Position numbers and translations under genes: made by a program
Shown here: piece by piece, positions 17,229 through 25,311 of the stretch
How positions within the stretch are numbered: position 1 is the stretch's first letter
Layout of the letters: each line of letters starts with the position of its first letter
Origin: an uncultured Clostridia bacterium
GTDB lineage: Bacteria > Bacillota > Clostridia > Christensenellales > QALW01
Length of the DNA stretch: 64,000 nucleotides
Direction of reading: 5' to 3'
Assembly: GCA_934465535.1 (NCBI GenBank)
Contig: CAKSKV010000001.1
Location: forward strand, 226,286 to 290,285
The notes under the pieces: model-generated
The model's input: the letters and a program-made list of their open reading frames with translations, nothing else
What the model was told of the DNA's origin: nothing
Database searches by the model: none

Positions 17229-17912
17229 TTAGTTTCCGCAGCAGCCGCAGCCGCAATCGGAGGTCATTTCGGGCGGGAAGATGGGCAGAGAGAAAAAGCC
17301 GTCGCAGACCTCGGAGGCAAATTCCTCGCAGGGAGGTATTCTGCAAAAGCCGTAAGAGGGCACAAGCAGTTCCACCTCGGCAACGATTTTGAGGATGACG
17401 GTTACGCAGACGGTAAGACGGAAGGTGTTGTCGCATACATAGCAGCCCTGAGTGCATATGGCACTTACAACGCTTTCGGCGGTAAAGGGAATGATGGATT
17501 CATCCGGAACAAAGAGTATTACATCCTTGGAAACCGTTATAAGCCCTTTGCCCTTGCCTTCGCTGCCGCAGGCATCGGAAAAGAGAATTTCTATGGGGAT
17601 ATCTACCTTGCATTTGACTCTGGCAAAATTGGGACGGTCGCACAGGCGTTCTATACGAAGGTCGCGCATATGGCCGCGGGTCGTGGTGGAGCGGCAGCTT
17701 ATAAAGGTTATGGGAGCGTCGAATTTAAGGCCGCAGGGACAAAGCTCGGTTATCTTTACATTCACGCCGTCAAGCTGCTCCTGCTGCATGCAGGAATCGT
17801 ACACTTTTTTTACCTGGATACAGACGCGCTCGGTAATGCCGCGTGTGCAGTCTCCGTTTATGCGTCCGGGGCAGACATCGTTTTCATTCTGTCTGTAAGA
17901 ATAAAATGACAT
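17229..17912 (-). CDS. Cys-rich protein, possible spore coat component
   Basis: A 227-residue protein with about 20 cysteines and no signal peptide or membrane segment. It starts at the ATG at 17912 with GGAGG eight bases upstream and begins SFYSYRQNENDVCPG. The body alternates beta-rich segments with conserved-looking Cys positions (ERVCIQVKKVYDSC, LCPCGL, CTQGCYVCD) and ends in a CGCGCCGN tail. Cytoplasmic Cys-rich proteins of this style in spore formers are often exosporium or coat proteins that crosslink. That role is inference; I do not recognise a named family. It is flanked by its own terminator and faces away from the DUF1015 gene. Confidence 0.7.
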   Translation of the reverse strand: MSFYSYRQNENDVCPGRINGDCTRGITERVCIQVKKVYDSCMQQEQLDGVNVKITELCPCGLKFDAPITFISCRSTTTRGHMRDLRIERLCDRPNFARVKCKVDIPIEILFSDACGSEGKGKGLITVSKDVILFVPDESIIPFTAESVVSAICTQGCYVCDNTFRLTVCVTVILKIVAEVELLVPSYGFCRIPPCEEFASEVCDGFFSLPIFPPEMTSDCGCGCCGN

Positions 17913-18148
17913 GGAATATTCCTCCTTCAAAGAAATCACTTCTAAACAATCACATTTTATATTATGCCGAAGCCTTTGCAAATGTGTTTGGAGTTGCTGA
18001 AAAAACGGATATGTGGTATATTATGCAAAGTAATAAAATGAACCTCGGCGACGGGAAAACGGGAGTTTATCCGTCTGCTGTTATGATATGACGGGAAGCA
18101 GCCGTTAGTGACGGCAAAACATTTTTGAAGGATTTTTTGGAGCGAATT

Positions 18149-19396
18149 ATGCAAGCGTGGGAAGAACTTGGGGTGTGCCCGGCCGATATACTGCTGCCGC
18201 AGGGGGTAGACGGACAGCGCTGGAGCTGCATTGCCTGCGACCAGTTTACATCGGATGAGGAATACTGGAAACGCATGGAGGCATTTACCGGGGAAGGGCC
18301 GGGGGCGGTGCATATAATATTTCCGGAGATATATCTGGGACAGGAGGACGCGGAGCGGATAAGAAATATCAATGCCGATATGCGGCGCTACCTTGAAGAA
18401 GGAATATTCAGGGAATACAAAGATGCCGTTATAATGTGCAGAAGGACGCTGCGCTCCGGAAAGGTGCGTATCGGGCTGATAATGGCGGCGGATCTTGAGA
18501 AATATGATTATTCGGCGGGTTCACAGTCGCTTATACGGGCTACTGAAAGCACCATTGTGCGCCGTTTGCCGCCGAGAATTGCAATAAGGGAAAATGCGCC
18601 GCTGGAATTGCCGCACATAATGCTGCTGCTGGATGACCGCGGCAATACGGTTTTCGATGTGGGGCCCGGAGGAAAAACGGTATATGATACGCCGCTTGCG
18701 ATGAATGGCGGGCATATAACGGGAACCCTGCTTGACGAAGGTCAAAAGGAGCATGTGTTCAGGGCTTTGCAAAGCCTTGCCCAGAGAAAGAATTTTGCAC
18801 GGCGCAGCGGAGTAGGCGAGGATACACCGGTGCTGCTGTTTGCAGTGGGGGACGGAAACCATTCGCTGGCCTGCGCAAAGGCGTGCTGGGAAAAGATAAA
18901 GCAGGGGCTGGGCGAGCAGGAACGACAGACGCATCCTGCACGGTTTGCGCTTGTGGAGATAGTTAATCTGTATGACAGCTCACTGGAGTTTCATCCCATA
19001 CACCGTGTTGTTTTCGATGTGGACAGCAGCGCATTGCTTAATGAGCTTGCATATGATGGAAGCGGGGCAGCTACTGTTGAGGCGATAACATCGGAGGGAA
19101 GGCAGAAGCTGAGGATAAAGGACAGCTGTGCTCTGACCGTAGGAAGCCTGCAGGAGGGCATTGATAAATATATTCAAAAGCATGGCGGCAGAGTGGATTA
19201 TGTGCATGAAGAGGAAACGGTTTGCCGTCTTGGCGCAATGAAGGGCAATGCGGGCTTTATACTGCCCGAGTTTGCGAAAGAAGAGCTGTTTGCCTATGTT
19301 ATTAAAAACGGGGCGCTGCCCAGAAAGACATTTTCAATGGGCGAGGGCTGCGACAAACGGTATTACTATGAGGCAAGGAAGATACGCAGGGATTGA
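18149..19396 (+). CDS. DUF1015 family protein (SerK/SbnI-like)
   Basis: A 415-residue protein of the DUF1015 family; characterised relatives (archaeal SerK, staphylococcal SbnI) are free-serine kinases. Marks are the N-terminal CIACDQFTSDEEYW and IIFPEIYLGQEDA segments and the central GDGNHSLACAKACWE, equivalent to the family's (A/G)DGxHR-type motif, followed by LVEIVNLYD. The ATG at 18149 is preferred over an upstream TTG because GGAG lies seven bases before it. It precedes lysC on the same strand with 120 bases between them. If it is a serine kinase it would link to amino acid metabolism, but activity cannot be read from the sequence. Confidence 0.85.
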   Translation: MQAWEELGVCPADILLPQGVDGQRWSCIACDQFTSDEEYWKRMEAFTGEGPGAVHIIFPEIYLGQEDAERIRNINADMRRYLEEGIFREYKDAVIMCRRTLRSGKVRIGLIMAADLEKYDYSAGSQSLIRATESTIVRRLPPRIAIRENAPLELPHIMLLLDDRGNTVFDVGPGGKTVYDTPLAMNGGHITGTLLDEGQKEHVFRALQSLAQRKNFARRSGVGEDTPVLLFAVGDGNHSLACAKACWEKIKQGLGEQERQTHPARFALVEIVNLYDSSLEFHPIHRVVFDVDSSALLNELAYDGSGAATVEAITSEGRQKLRIKDSCALTVGSLQEGIDKYIQKHGGRVDYVHEEETVCRLGAMKGNAGFILPEFAKEELFAYVIKNGALPRKTFSMGEGCDKRYYYEARKIRRD

Positions 19397-19516
19397 CGCC
19401 GGGATGCGTCCGCGAGAAAGTAAGAATATCCGAAAAAGCGGCATATAAAACAGGCTGCGAGGGTGTTGAATTTATAACTGATTACCAAGCAATGTAAGAT
19501 TGGAGAAAGGCAGAAT

Positions 19517-20836
19517 ATGGGTATAAGGGTTACAAAGTTCGGAGGAAGTTCGCTGGCGGATGCCGGCCAGATAAAGAAGGTTGCAAATATACTGCACAGT
19601 GATCCGTCGCGCAGATATACGGTGCCCAGCGCGCCGGGAAAGCGGCACAGAGAGGATGACAAGATAACCGATCTGCTGTATCGCTGCCATGATATTGCCA
19701 CAACGGGCAAAAAAATCGATCCCGTATTTGAGCAGATCCGTGCGCGTTTTATGCAGATAGCGCGGGAGCTGAAGGTGGAGTGCGGACTGAAGGAAGAACT
19801 TGAGGAGATATATAACCGCATATCCATGGGGGAAAAGAAGGATTATGCGGCTTCCCGTGGGGAATATCTTAACGGCAGGATATTGGCAGCATACCTTGGC
19901 TGGGATTTTGTGGACGCGGCGGATGTGATACGCTTTACGGATACGGGCATATTTGACGCGCAGACCACGAACGAGCTTATGCAGAGGGAGCTTGCAAAGC
20001 ATGAATATGCGGTGATTCCGGGCTTTTACGGCGCGCGCCCGGACGGGACGATAAAAACCTTTTCGCGCGGAGGATCGGATATTACCGGCTCGATAGTTGC
20101 ACGCGCAGTGGGAGCGGAGCTGTATGAGAATTGGACGGATGTTTCCGGCTTTTTGGTGGTTGATCCGCGGATAGTGGAAAACCCCCTGACGATACATACA
20201 ATTACCTACCGTGAGCTTCGTGAGCTTTCGTACATGGGAGCGACGGTGCTGCATGAGGACGCAATATTCCCCGTGAGCACGTGCGGAATACCGATAAACA
20301 TACGCAATACCAACAAACCGGAGGCAGAGGGCACGATGATAGTGGCCTCGGTGGAGGGCGAGAGCCGCGACGGGGTGGTTACGGGCATTGCGGGTAAGCG
20401 CAATTTCAGTGTTATTACGCTGGAAAAGGACATGATGAATGTTGAACGCGGCTTTGGACGGCGCGTGCTGTCGGTGCTGGAGGAGGAAGGAATATCCTTT
20501 GAGCATTTGCCTACCGGTATTGATACCATGAGCATAGTGGTGGCGGACAAGGAGCTGGACGGCAAGCTGGAGCATGTGCTTGAAGGAATACGCTCGCAGG
20601 CACACCCGGACAGCATTGATGTTCAGCGCGATATGGCGCTTATAGCCGTAGTGGGACGCTCGATGGTGCGCTCCTTCGGTACGGCGGGCAGAGTATTCGG
20701 AGCATTGGGCAGGGCGCAGGTGAATGTGCGCATGATTGACCAAGGCTCAAGCGAGCTTAATATAATCGTGGGCGTGGCTAATGACTGCTTCCATACCGCC
20801 ATCCGCGCTATATATGATGAATTCTTTGCAAACTGA
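19517..20836 (+). CDS. lysC: Aspartate kinase
   Basis: First step of the aspartate pathway (lysine, threonine, methionine, diaminopimelate). The 439 residues have the kinase domain with the KFGGSS motif at residues 7-12, FTDTGIFDA, FSRGGSDITGSIVA and the Asp-binding WTDVSGF, then two ACT domains (~310-439: FSVITLEKDMMN, VVGRSMV, MIDQGSSELNI), the usual site of feedback control. AGAAAGG precedes the ATG. The ACT region indicates allosteric inhibition by lysine or threonine, but which one cannot be assigned here. Confidence 0.95.
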   Translation: MGIRVTKFGGSSLADAGQIKKVANILHSDPSRRYTVPSAPGKRHREDDKITDLLYRCHDIATTGKKIDPVFEQIRARFMQIARELKVECGLKEELEEIYNRISMGEKKDYAASRGEYLNGRILAAYLGWDFVDAADVIRFTDTGIFDAQTTNELMQRELAKHEYAVIPGFYGARPDGTIKTFSRGGSDITGSIVARAVGAELYENWTDVSGFLVVDPRIVENPLTIHTITYRELRELSYMGATVLHEDAIFPVSTCGIPINIRNTNKPEAEGTMIVASVEGESRDGVVTGIAGKRNFSVITLEKDMMNVERGFGRRVLSVLEEEGISFEHLPTGIDTMSIVVADKELDGKLEHVLEGIRSQAHPDSIDVQRDMALIAVVGRSMVRSFGTAGRVFGALGRAQVNVRMIDQGSSELNIIVGVANDCFHTAIRAIYDEFFAN

Positions 20837-20958
20837 GGATTGAAGAGAAAAAACAAGGCAGCTTTATGCCGCCCTGAATATGCTTTGACGGATCGGGTAT
20901 AATTGCAATGTCGGCGTGGAGGGACACGCGGAAATACTTGATTTGGGGAGGTATAATC

Positions 20959-21069
20959 ATGGCAAAGGGAAAAGCAAAAAAAGAGAAGAAGGAAAAACAA
21001 AGGGAAAAGACAGAGACTCCTTCGGAGAATTCATCGGATATGCTGCTTAATTGCAAACCGCAGGCTTAG
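20959..21069 (+). CDS. Short basic 36-residue ORF, unknown
   Basis: ATG with a good ribosome site (GGGGAGG, seven bases upstream) opens a 36-codon frame. The first half is almost only Lys, Glu and Ala (MAKGKAKKEKKEKQREK) and the second half is Ser/Pro-rich with one Cys. The stop TAG lies inside the loop and stem of the terminator at 21056. No similarity is recognised. The coupling of ribosome site, ORF and terminator makes a real small protein possible, but the low-complexity coding gives no further support. Confidence 0.4.
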   Translation: MAKGKAKKEKKEKQREKTETPSENSSDMLLNCKPQA

Positions 21070-21082
21070 CCTGCGGTTATTT
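21056..21082 (+). terminator. Terminator overlapping the stop of the 36-residue ORF
   Basis: AACCGCAGGC / GCCTGCGGTT, a 10-bp perfect stem with a TTA loop, followed by ATTTCG. It may end the lysC transcript. Confidence 0.7.
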
Positions 21083-21225
21083 CGTATGGCGGCAGTGATA
21101 TATTAGCAGGACGGATTATGTGTGCAGCGTAAAGAAGCATAATATAAAGAACACAGATGTGTTTTAGAAAGGTTGGAAATGAAAGGCGCATAGAAGATAA
21201 GGAGAAAAGTAATTTTTATGCACAA

Positions 21226-21254
21226 TTGCAGCAAGACGGAAAAGAGTGTATAAT
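21226..21254 (+). promoter_or_regulatory. SigA-type promoter for the lipoprotein gene at 21.3 kb
   Basis: TTGCAG, 17-bp spacer, TATAAT, ending about 40 bases before the AGGGAGA ribosome site of the next gene. Confidence 0.7.
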
Positions 21255-21337
21255 AAGAATATACAGGCGATTGTTTTGTATGAATAAAAGCAGAGGGAGA
21301 AGTTAACAATAAAAAACTTTCGGCGCTTATTCTGTTT

Positions 21338-21976
21338 ATGGTGATGCTGGCAACAGCGCTGTGCGGGTGCAGCGGCAACACGGAAAATACTCCGGATAAT
21401 GAAAAGAATCCTGCTTCTACGGTACGGGACGGCAATGACGGTGATAACAAAAATGACGGTCAAGTCGGTGGGGCTGATATTCTTACGGATACATATGAAA
21501 TAGCGGCAACTGATCCGCATTACATTATTTCCGTGCCTGCCTGGCGTGCTGAGGGTTATGGATATGGCTTTGCTCTGAATGAAAAGGACAACAAGGATTA
21601 TGCTGTTGTGGTGGCCTGCGGATACGGTGCAGAGGACAAGACTTTGCAGGAAGCCTTTTCGGTGCTGTATAACGATAATTTCAAGGGCATTCTGATGCAG
21701 AACTATCGCGCAAAGTATGCAGAGTTTACTCCGGAGACAAAAGAAGTGAAGCTGGCGGATGGCAGCACGGCACTGCAGTTTGACGGCTTGCAGCCTGCCG
21801 ATGATTACGGTACGGAGATGAGCTGCCCGATTTACGGCTACGGTTTCAGCCACGAGGGTGTACCTTTTATTGTGGCATACATAGTTATGAAGGAGTCGTC
21901 TGCCGATGAAGCCAAGCGGGCGGAGATGCAGAGATATGTTGATGCAATGGTGAACACTGTACGCACTGCGCAATAG
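21338..21976 (+). CDS. Putative lipoprotein with a missing natural start codon
   Basis: From the first in-frame ATG the product has 212 residues, but the signal peptide plainly begins earlier. The ten codons before this ATG encode KKLSALILF after an Asn codon, directly behind an AGGGAGA ribosome site and without any ATG, GTG or TTG. One missing G at 21310/21311 would restore ATG-AAA-AAA-CTT. The lipobox is ALCGC. The mature part has an Asn/Asp-rich linker, then ~150 residues of mixed alpha/beta sequence (HYIISVPAWRAEGYG, ADGSTALQFDGLQ) resembling small stress-type lipoproteins; I cannot name the family. It is a single gene with its own promoter and terminator. Confidence 0.7.
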   Translation: MVMLATALCGCSGNTENTPDNEKNPASTVRDGNDGDNKNDGQVGGADILTDTYEIAATDPHYIISVPAWRAEGYGYGFALNEKDNKDYAVVVACGYGAEDKTLQEAFSVLYNDNFKGILMQNYRAKYAEFTPETKEVKLADGSTALQFDGLQPADDYGTEMSCPIYGYGFSHEGVPFIVAYIVMKESSADEAKRAEMQRYVDAMVNTVRTAQ

Positions 21977-21997
21977 GATTTATTCGGAAAATGTATA

Positions 21998-22042
21998 AAA
22001 GCTCAGGCAGACACGGAAGTTCCGTGAAGGTCTGAGCTTTTT
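21998..22042. terminator. Bidirectional terminator between the lipoprotein gene and the ten-gene operon
   Basis: The outer stem AAAGCTCAG / CTGAGCTTT and inner stem CACGGAA / TTCCGTG are followed by TTTTT on the plus strand, with TTTT on the minus strand as well. It lies between convergent transcription units. Confidence 0.8.
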
Positions 22043-22093
22043 ATCGGTATCCTGAGATATTATATAAAAGGTGCGGTAAATGAAATCCGAGAA

Positions 22094-22753
22094 TCATATT
22101 TGCTTTGAATCATCATAGTTTTCAAGCACACGGCTTTTGTCACCTACATACCAATAATCGCAGTAATTGCCGCCGAGAGCTTCGGTTTGTGTGCGAATGA
22201 GACGCGCATGCATGACTTGCGCAAGGTAATGGTCGGTTTTGCAAAGGTAGGGCAAAAGCTCTGAATATCCGTGCTGCTTAGCGTGTTTTGCAATAGGGCA
22301 GCCGATAAGATGAAAAGCAAAGCCCTCGGCGCGGTGATCGGGGTTCAGTTCCACGCGCCAGCTGTCCATCCATTCTCCGTGCGCCTGATGTTTTTTCTGC
22401 ATTTTGATGAATCGGAGATAAATTTTTTCAAACAGTTTGTATGGCCATTTCTGTTTGTTTCCGTCTATGAGTTTTCCGATATATTTCATTTTGTTCGCGG
22501 CTTTGCGCTTTATTTCTAGCAACACTTCACCGTCAAGCTGATGATCGCTTGCTTCATAGAAAGAGAGAATCGTGAACCAGTCCAACATATTTTGGGCCAT
22601 GATGTTTTTGCCCAGATCGGGCATGTCCTTCATGAATTCGATATAGTACTCTTCGGCTTTTTTGAAGATGCGGGCGGCATCATCAGGGCAGAACTCACGG
22701 CAGTACTGCTCATACGGCTTTGCATACTGCGATTTTGCATAGACTCTTTTCAT
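22094..22753 (-). CDS. ATC-hydrolase-like protein A (last gene of the ten-gene operon)
   Basis: A 219-residue soluble protein related to the L-2-amino-thiazoline-4-carboxylate hydrolase family. Seen in the sequence: an alpha-helical, charged N-terminal half and the C-terminal signature HLIGCPIAKHAKQHGY, LLPYLCKTDHYL, then RTQTEALGGNYCDYWYV. The three Cys and two Asp of this signature are shared with the paralogues at 23425 and 25312. Family members hydrolyse a thiazoline ring on the way to L-cysteine, but most relatives are uncharacterised, so the substrate is open. AAAAGGAG precedes the ATG. It lies 101 bases after the membrane gene, the widest gap in the operon. Confidence 0.8.
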   Translation of the reverse strand: MKRVYAKSQYAKPYEQYCREFCPDDAARIFKKAEEYYIEFMKDMPDLGKNIMAQNMLDWFTILSFYEASDHQLDGEVLLEIKRKAANKMKYIGKLIDGNKQKWPYKLFEKIYLRFIKMQKKHQAHGEWMDSWRVELNPDHRAEGFAFHLIGCPIAKHAKQHGYSELLPYLCKTDHYLAQVMHARLIRTQTEALGGNYCDYWYVGDKSRVLENYDDSKQI

Positions 22754-22854
22754 AACTGTCAGTACTCCTTTTCATGTGAGAATCAGGGAGGAATAAACCG
22801 TGGGACGGGGTGTATTACTGTATAGGCAGGCAGAAGAGGATGATGTCTGCTTTC

Positions 22855-23349
22855 TTAAAAGAGGGTAATTATTGCGGCAGTGAGCGCAGCCACTGCGGCA
22901 AAGAGCGGAATTCCGCGTACAAAGGAAAGGATGTGCTTATCGGGATTTTGATAGGGCTCTTTTTCCGGCAGAAAAGAAAAGCGTATGCGTTTTGTGCGGC
23001 GCCACCAGAGAAGGTCGATTACCGTGAGGTCAAAAACTCCGAGGCCCTCGCCGAAAGCGAGAAAATACAAAAATGCCGATATGTAGCTGTTAAGGCCGAG
23101 TACATTTTTTAATGCAAGCCCCAATGCGGAAAACACGAGAGTGAACATAAGCAGGTTGCTGAGCAGAATTACGACTGGAGATTTTTCTTTCGGAATATAT
23201 TCGGCAAGCTGAGGGGCGCTTTTTACCCGGTTTTGCACCTCTTCCGGGTAGGAGCGAAGTCCGATCAGGTTTTTTCTGTCAGTGCCTGTTCCGAGGCAGC
23301 ATATTCCCCAATACAAAAAATAGAATACGATTGCAATCAGGATTTTCAT
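22855..23349 (-). CDS. Membrane protein 1 of the ten-gene operon
   Basis: A 164-residue protein with about four membrane segments (roughly residues 3-20, 58-80, 88-112 and 142-162) and a cytoplasmic loop between the third and fourth. It shares with the operon's second membrane protein (26841) the motif PEVQNR near the first helix and a W-x(3)-TK-x(4)-(L/I)P block before the last helix, so the two are paralogues. GGAGG lies nine bases before the ATG. I know no function for the family. Two related membrane proteins beside soluble enzymes could form a heteromeric transporter or a membrane anchor for them. Confidence 0.75.
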   Translation of the reverse strand: MKILIAIVFYFLYWGICCLGTGTDRKNLIGLRSYPEEVQNRVKSAPQLAEYIPKEKSPVVILLSNLLMFTLVFSALGLALKNVLGLNSYISAFLYFLAFGEGLGVFDLTVIDLLWWRRTKRIRFSFLPEKEPYQNPDKHILSFVRGIPLFAAVAALTAAIITLF

Positions 23350-23424
23350 GTGCTTGTGCCTCCGAAAAAATCAGATGTACGCGGTGCGAATGTTGTTGTC
23401 GGCTTTACGGACAATAAAATACGG

Positions 23425-24060
23425 TTACTTGTTCTTTCTTTTGTATCCGCAGTCACAATATGGTCCGCCTGAGGCGAGGGTGTATTCTCTTACGAAATTG
23501 CTTGCACCGCCCGCCTGACTCATGGTGTAGTCAAGATGACACAGGGCAGGGGTGAGATCGTAAAGCCCGAGTTTTTTCATAAGACGGCAGATACCGCATG
23601 CAGTGAAGCGACATTCGTAGCCGCTGCCGTCGGAGTATTCATGGAATTCCATATTCCAGGAGTACGGATTACGGTCGGCCGCTTTAAGGGCGGCAGTTGC
23701 CTGCATTCCGGCGATGTCTTTTGGAGTGAACTTGCTTTTTCCGCTTTGGCGGCAGAACCAAAGCATGGGTTTTGTCATCATGGCTTTTGCGTAATATCGG
23801 GTAAGCCGCTCCGTATCCGGACGCTGCGGCATGGAGAGAATAAAGGCACCTGTCATTGCGGCGTTGACGATGTTCATTTTGAAACGGTCGGCCTTTTCAA
23901 ATTCCGGCAGATCGTGTATGATGTCTTTGTATTTGGGCTTTGCGGCCTTTTTGATGGTCTTGGCTGCGGCCGGGTCATAGTCAAATACGGCAGTTAATTG
24001 CTTTTGAAACGATTTTGAGAACAGCATCCACATACCCATGGGCATACCTATGTACTTCAT
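23425..24060 (-). CDS. ATC-hydrolase-like protein B
   Basis: A 211-residue paralogue of the proteins at 22094 and 25312. Its C-terminal signature is FTACGICRLMKKLGL, LTPALCHLDYTMSQ and REYTLASGGPYCDCGY. It keeps the shared Cys before the amphipathic helix, the LCxxD, and the GGxYCD end. The N-terminal half is Met- and Lys-rich and differs from the paralogues. AGAGGTG precedes the ATG, 15 bases after the GNAT gene. The rapid divergence of the N-terminal halves with a constant signature suggests three related activities on different substrates rather than gene dosage. Confidence 0.8.
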   Translation of the reverse strand: MKYIGMPMGMWMLFSKSFQKQLTAVFDYDPAAAKTIKKAAKPKYKDIIHDLPEFEKADRFKMNIVNAAMTGAFILSMPQRPDTERLTRYYAKAMMTKPMLWFCRQSGKSKFTPKDIAGMQATAALKAADRNPYSWNMEFHEYSDGSGYECRFTACGICRLMKKLGLYDLTPALCHLDYTMSQAGGASNFVREYTLASGGPYCDCGYKRKNK

Positions 24061-24075
24061 TTTGCACCTCTGTAT

Positions 24076-24681
24076 TTATTTCCCGGAGGGATATTTTATA
24101 AGATCATAAAGAGTGCCGTAACTACCAAAACGGCGGGTACCGGCAAGCTCCATTCCCAAATGCATATATTTGTCGCACTTGGATACCGCATCAGTATCGA
24201 GGATTACCGGTATATTGAGCAGATCGGCTTGGGAAAATGCGATATCCGTAACCTTTCGCATATATCCTTGCTTTTGATATTGAACCGGCACACAAACAAG
24301 GCCGACATATATATACGGCTTGTTTTCTTTATCAAGCTGCTTGTCAAGACCCGTACCGCATTTTGACATTATGCGTGCAAAGCGGATGAGTTCTTTTATT
24401 TTCATGGAGCCGAGCAAGCCCTTTGCAAGGGGAAGCGCCGCTTTGAGATTGATTTTTTGTCCGGGCAGCCGAAAGGCAATATAGCCCTCACCGTTTTCGC
24501 TTGTTGCGTATAGCATACCGCTTTTCAGTGCCATTCGCACATAGCCGCAGATAAACTCGGAGGCGGCATCGCGGCTTGGAAATGCATCGATAAGGCCGTG
24601 TTCAGAGCCGTAGTTATAGTATCCGAAGGCGTATCCGATATCCCGTATTGCACTTTCGCTCAGTTCTGTGACCTTTATCAC
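24076..24681 (-). CDS. GNAT-family N-acetyltransferase of the ten-gene operon
   Basis: A 201-residue putative acetyl-CoA-dependent acetyltransferase. It starts with GTG at 24681, AAAGGAG eight bases upstream, and the GTGA overlap with the preceding methyltransferase stop indicates translational coupling. GNAT features are GEGYIAFRL (beta-4 region), YVGLVCVPVQYQKQGYMRK (the V-P-x-x-x-x-x-G-x acetyl-CoA loop, RGxG/A replaced by KQGY) and LDTDAVSKCDKYMHLGMEL (helix 4 with the M-G-F/M-E-like end). Substrate unknown; probably a small amine produced by the same operon. Confidence 0.8.
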   Translation of the reverse strand: MIKVTELSESAIRDIGYAFGYYNYGSEHGLIDAFPSRDAASEFICGYVRMALKSGMLYATSENGEGYIAFRLPGQKINLKAALPLAKGLLGSMKIKELIRFARIMSKCGTGLDKQLDKENKPYIYVGLVCVPVQYQKQGYMRKVTDIAFSQADLLNIPVILDTDAVSKCDKYMHLGMELAGTRRFGSYGTLYDLIKYPSGK

Positions 24682-25298
24682 TTCGGCTGCTCCTTTCCGA
24701 GTTTATTAAGAACGGCTACGGCGCAGGGTATTCTGCCGCTGCAAAGGTAATAGCTTGCATCGGTATATCCGGCATCGTCGAAAAAGCGTTTATAGGTTTC
24801 AGGTGTGAATTCGCGTTTGAAATCAGCGCCCGCTTTTCCGATTGCGTCGGAAACGCCGTTGGTTTTGCCGTTGTCGTTTTGGTTCATATATGTGGGAATG
24901 ATTATCCTGCCGTCGGGTTTGCAGACGCGGTCAAGCTCACTCAAAGCCAAATAAGGCTCATCCAAAAGGTGAAGGACATTGGCGGCTATTACTGCATCAA
25001 AGCATTTGTTTTGGTAGGGAAGATGCAGAATGTCTGCCTGTTCAAACAGTACATTGTTGTATTTTGCACATTTCCTTTTTGCCCGCCGGAGCATATTTGC
25101 GGAAAAATCGGTGGCGATAAGGCTTTTGCAGCGTGGGGCGAGCACACAGGTAAGCAGACCGGTACCGCAGGCACATTCCAATACATCATCGTGCGATGAA
25201 ACAAGCTTTTCCACGGCTGCACACAGTGCTTTATCAGTCTTTTTATTTATGACATTTGCAAAGAAATCGTATATCCATGCAACATTATCCCAAAACAT
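24678..25298 (-). CDS. Class I SAM-dependent methyltransferase (UbiE/type 11-like)
   Basis: A 206-residue Rossmann methyltransferase. SAM-binding motif I is VLECACGTGLLTCVL, the acidic residue ending beta-2 is in LIATDFS, and motif IV is FDAVIAANVLHLL with the family's HLL end, followed by PDGRIIIPTY. AAGGAG precedes the ATG. The proteins of this subgroup methylate small molecules or lipids. It overlaps the GNAT gene by four bases and follows ATC-hydrolase-like protein C by 13 bases, so it belongs firmly to the operon. Confidence 0.87.
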   Translation of the reverse strand: MFWDNVAWIYDFFANVINKKTDKALCAAVEKLVSSHDDVLECACGTGLLTCVLAPRCKSLIATDFSANMLRRAKRKCAKYNNVLFEQADILHLPYQNKCFDAVIAANVLHLLDEPYLALSELDRVCKPDGRIIIPTYMNQNDNGKTNGVSDAIGKAGADFKREFTPETYKRFFDDAGYTDASYYLCSGRIPCAVAVLNKLGKEQPK

Positions 25299-25311
25299 GT
25301 GGCTCTCCTTA

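Noticed and set aside
19472..20743. 423-codon antisense frame over lysC
   Set aside because: Arg/His-rich composition typical of a shadow frame; lysC is unambiguous.
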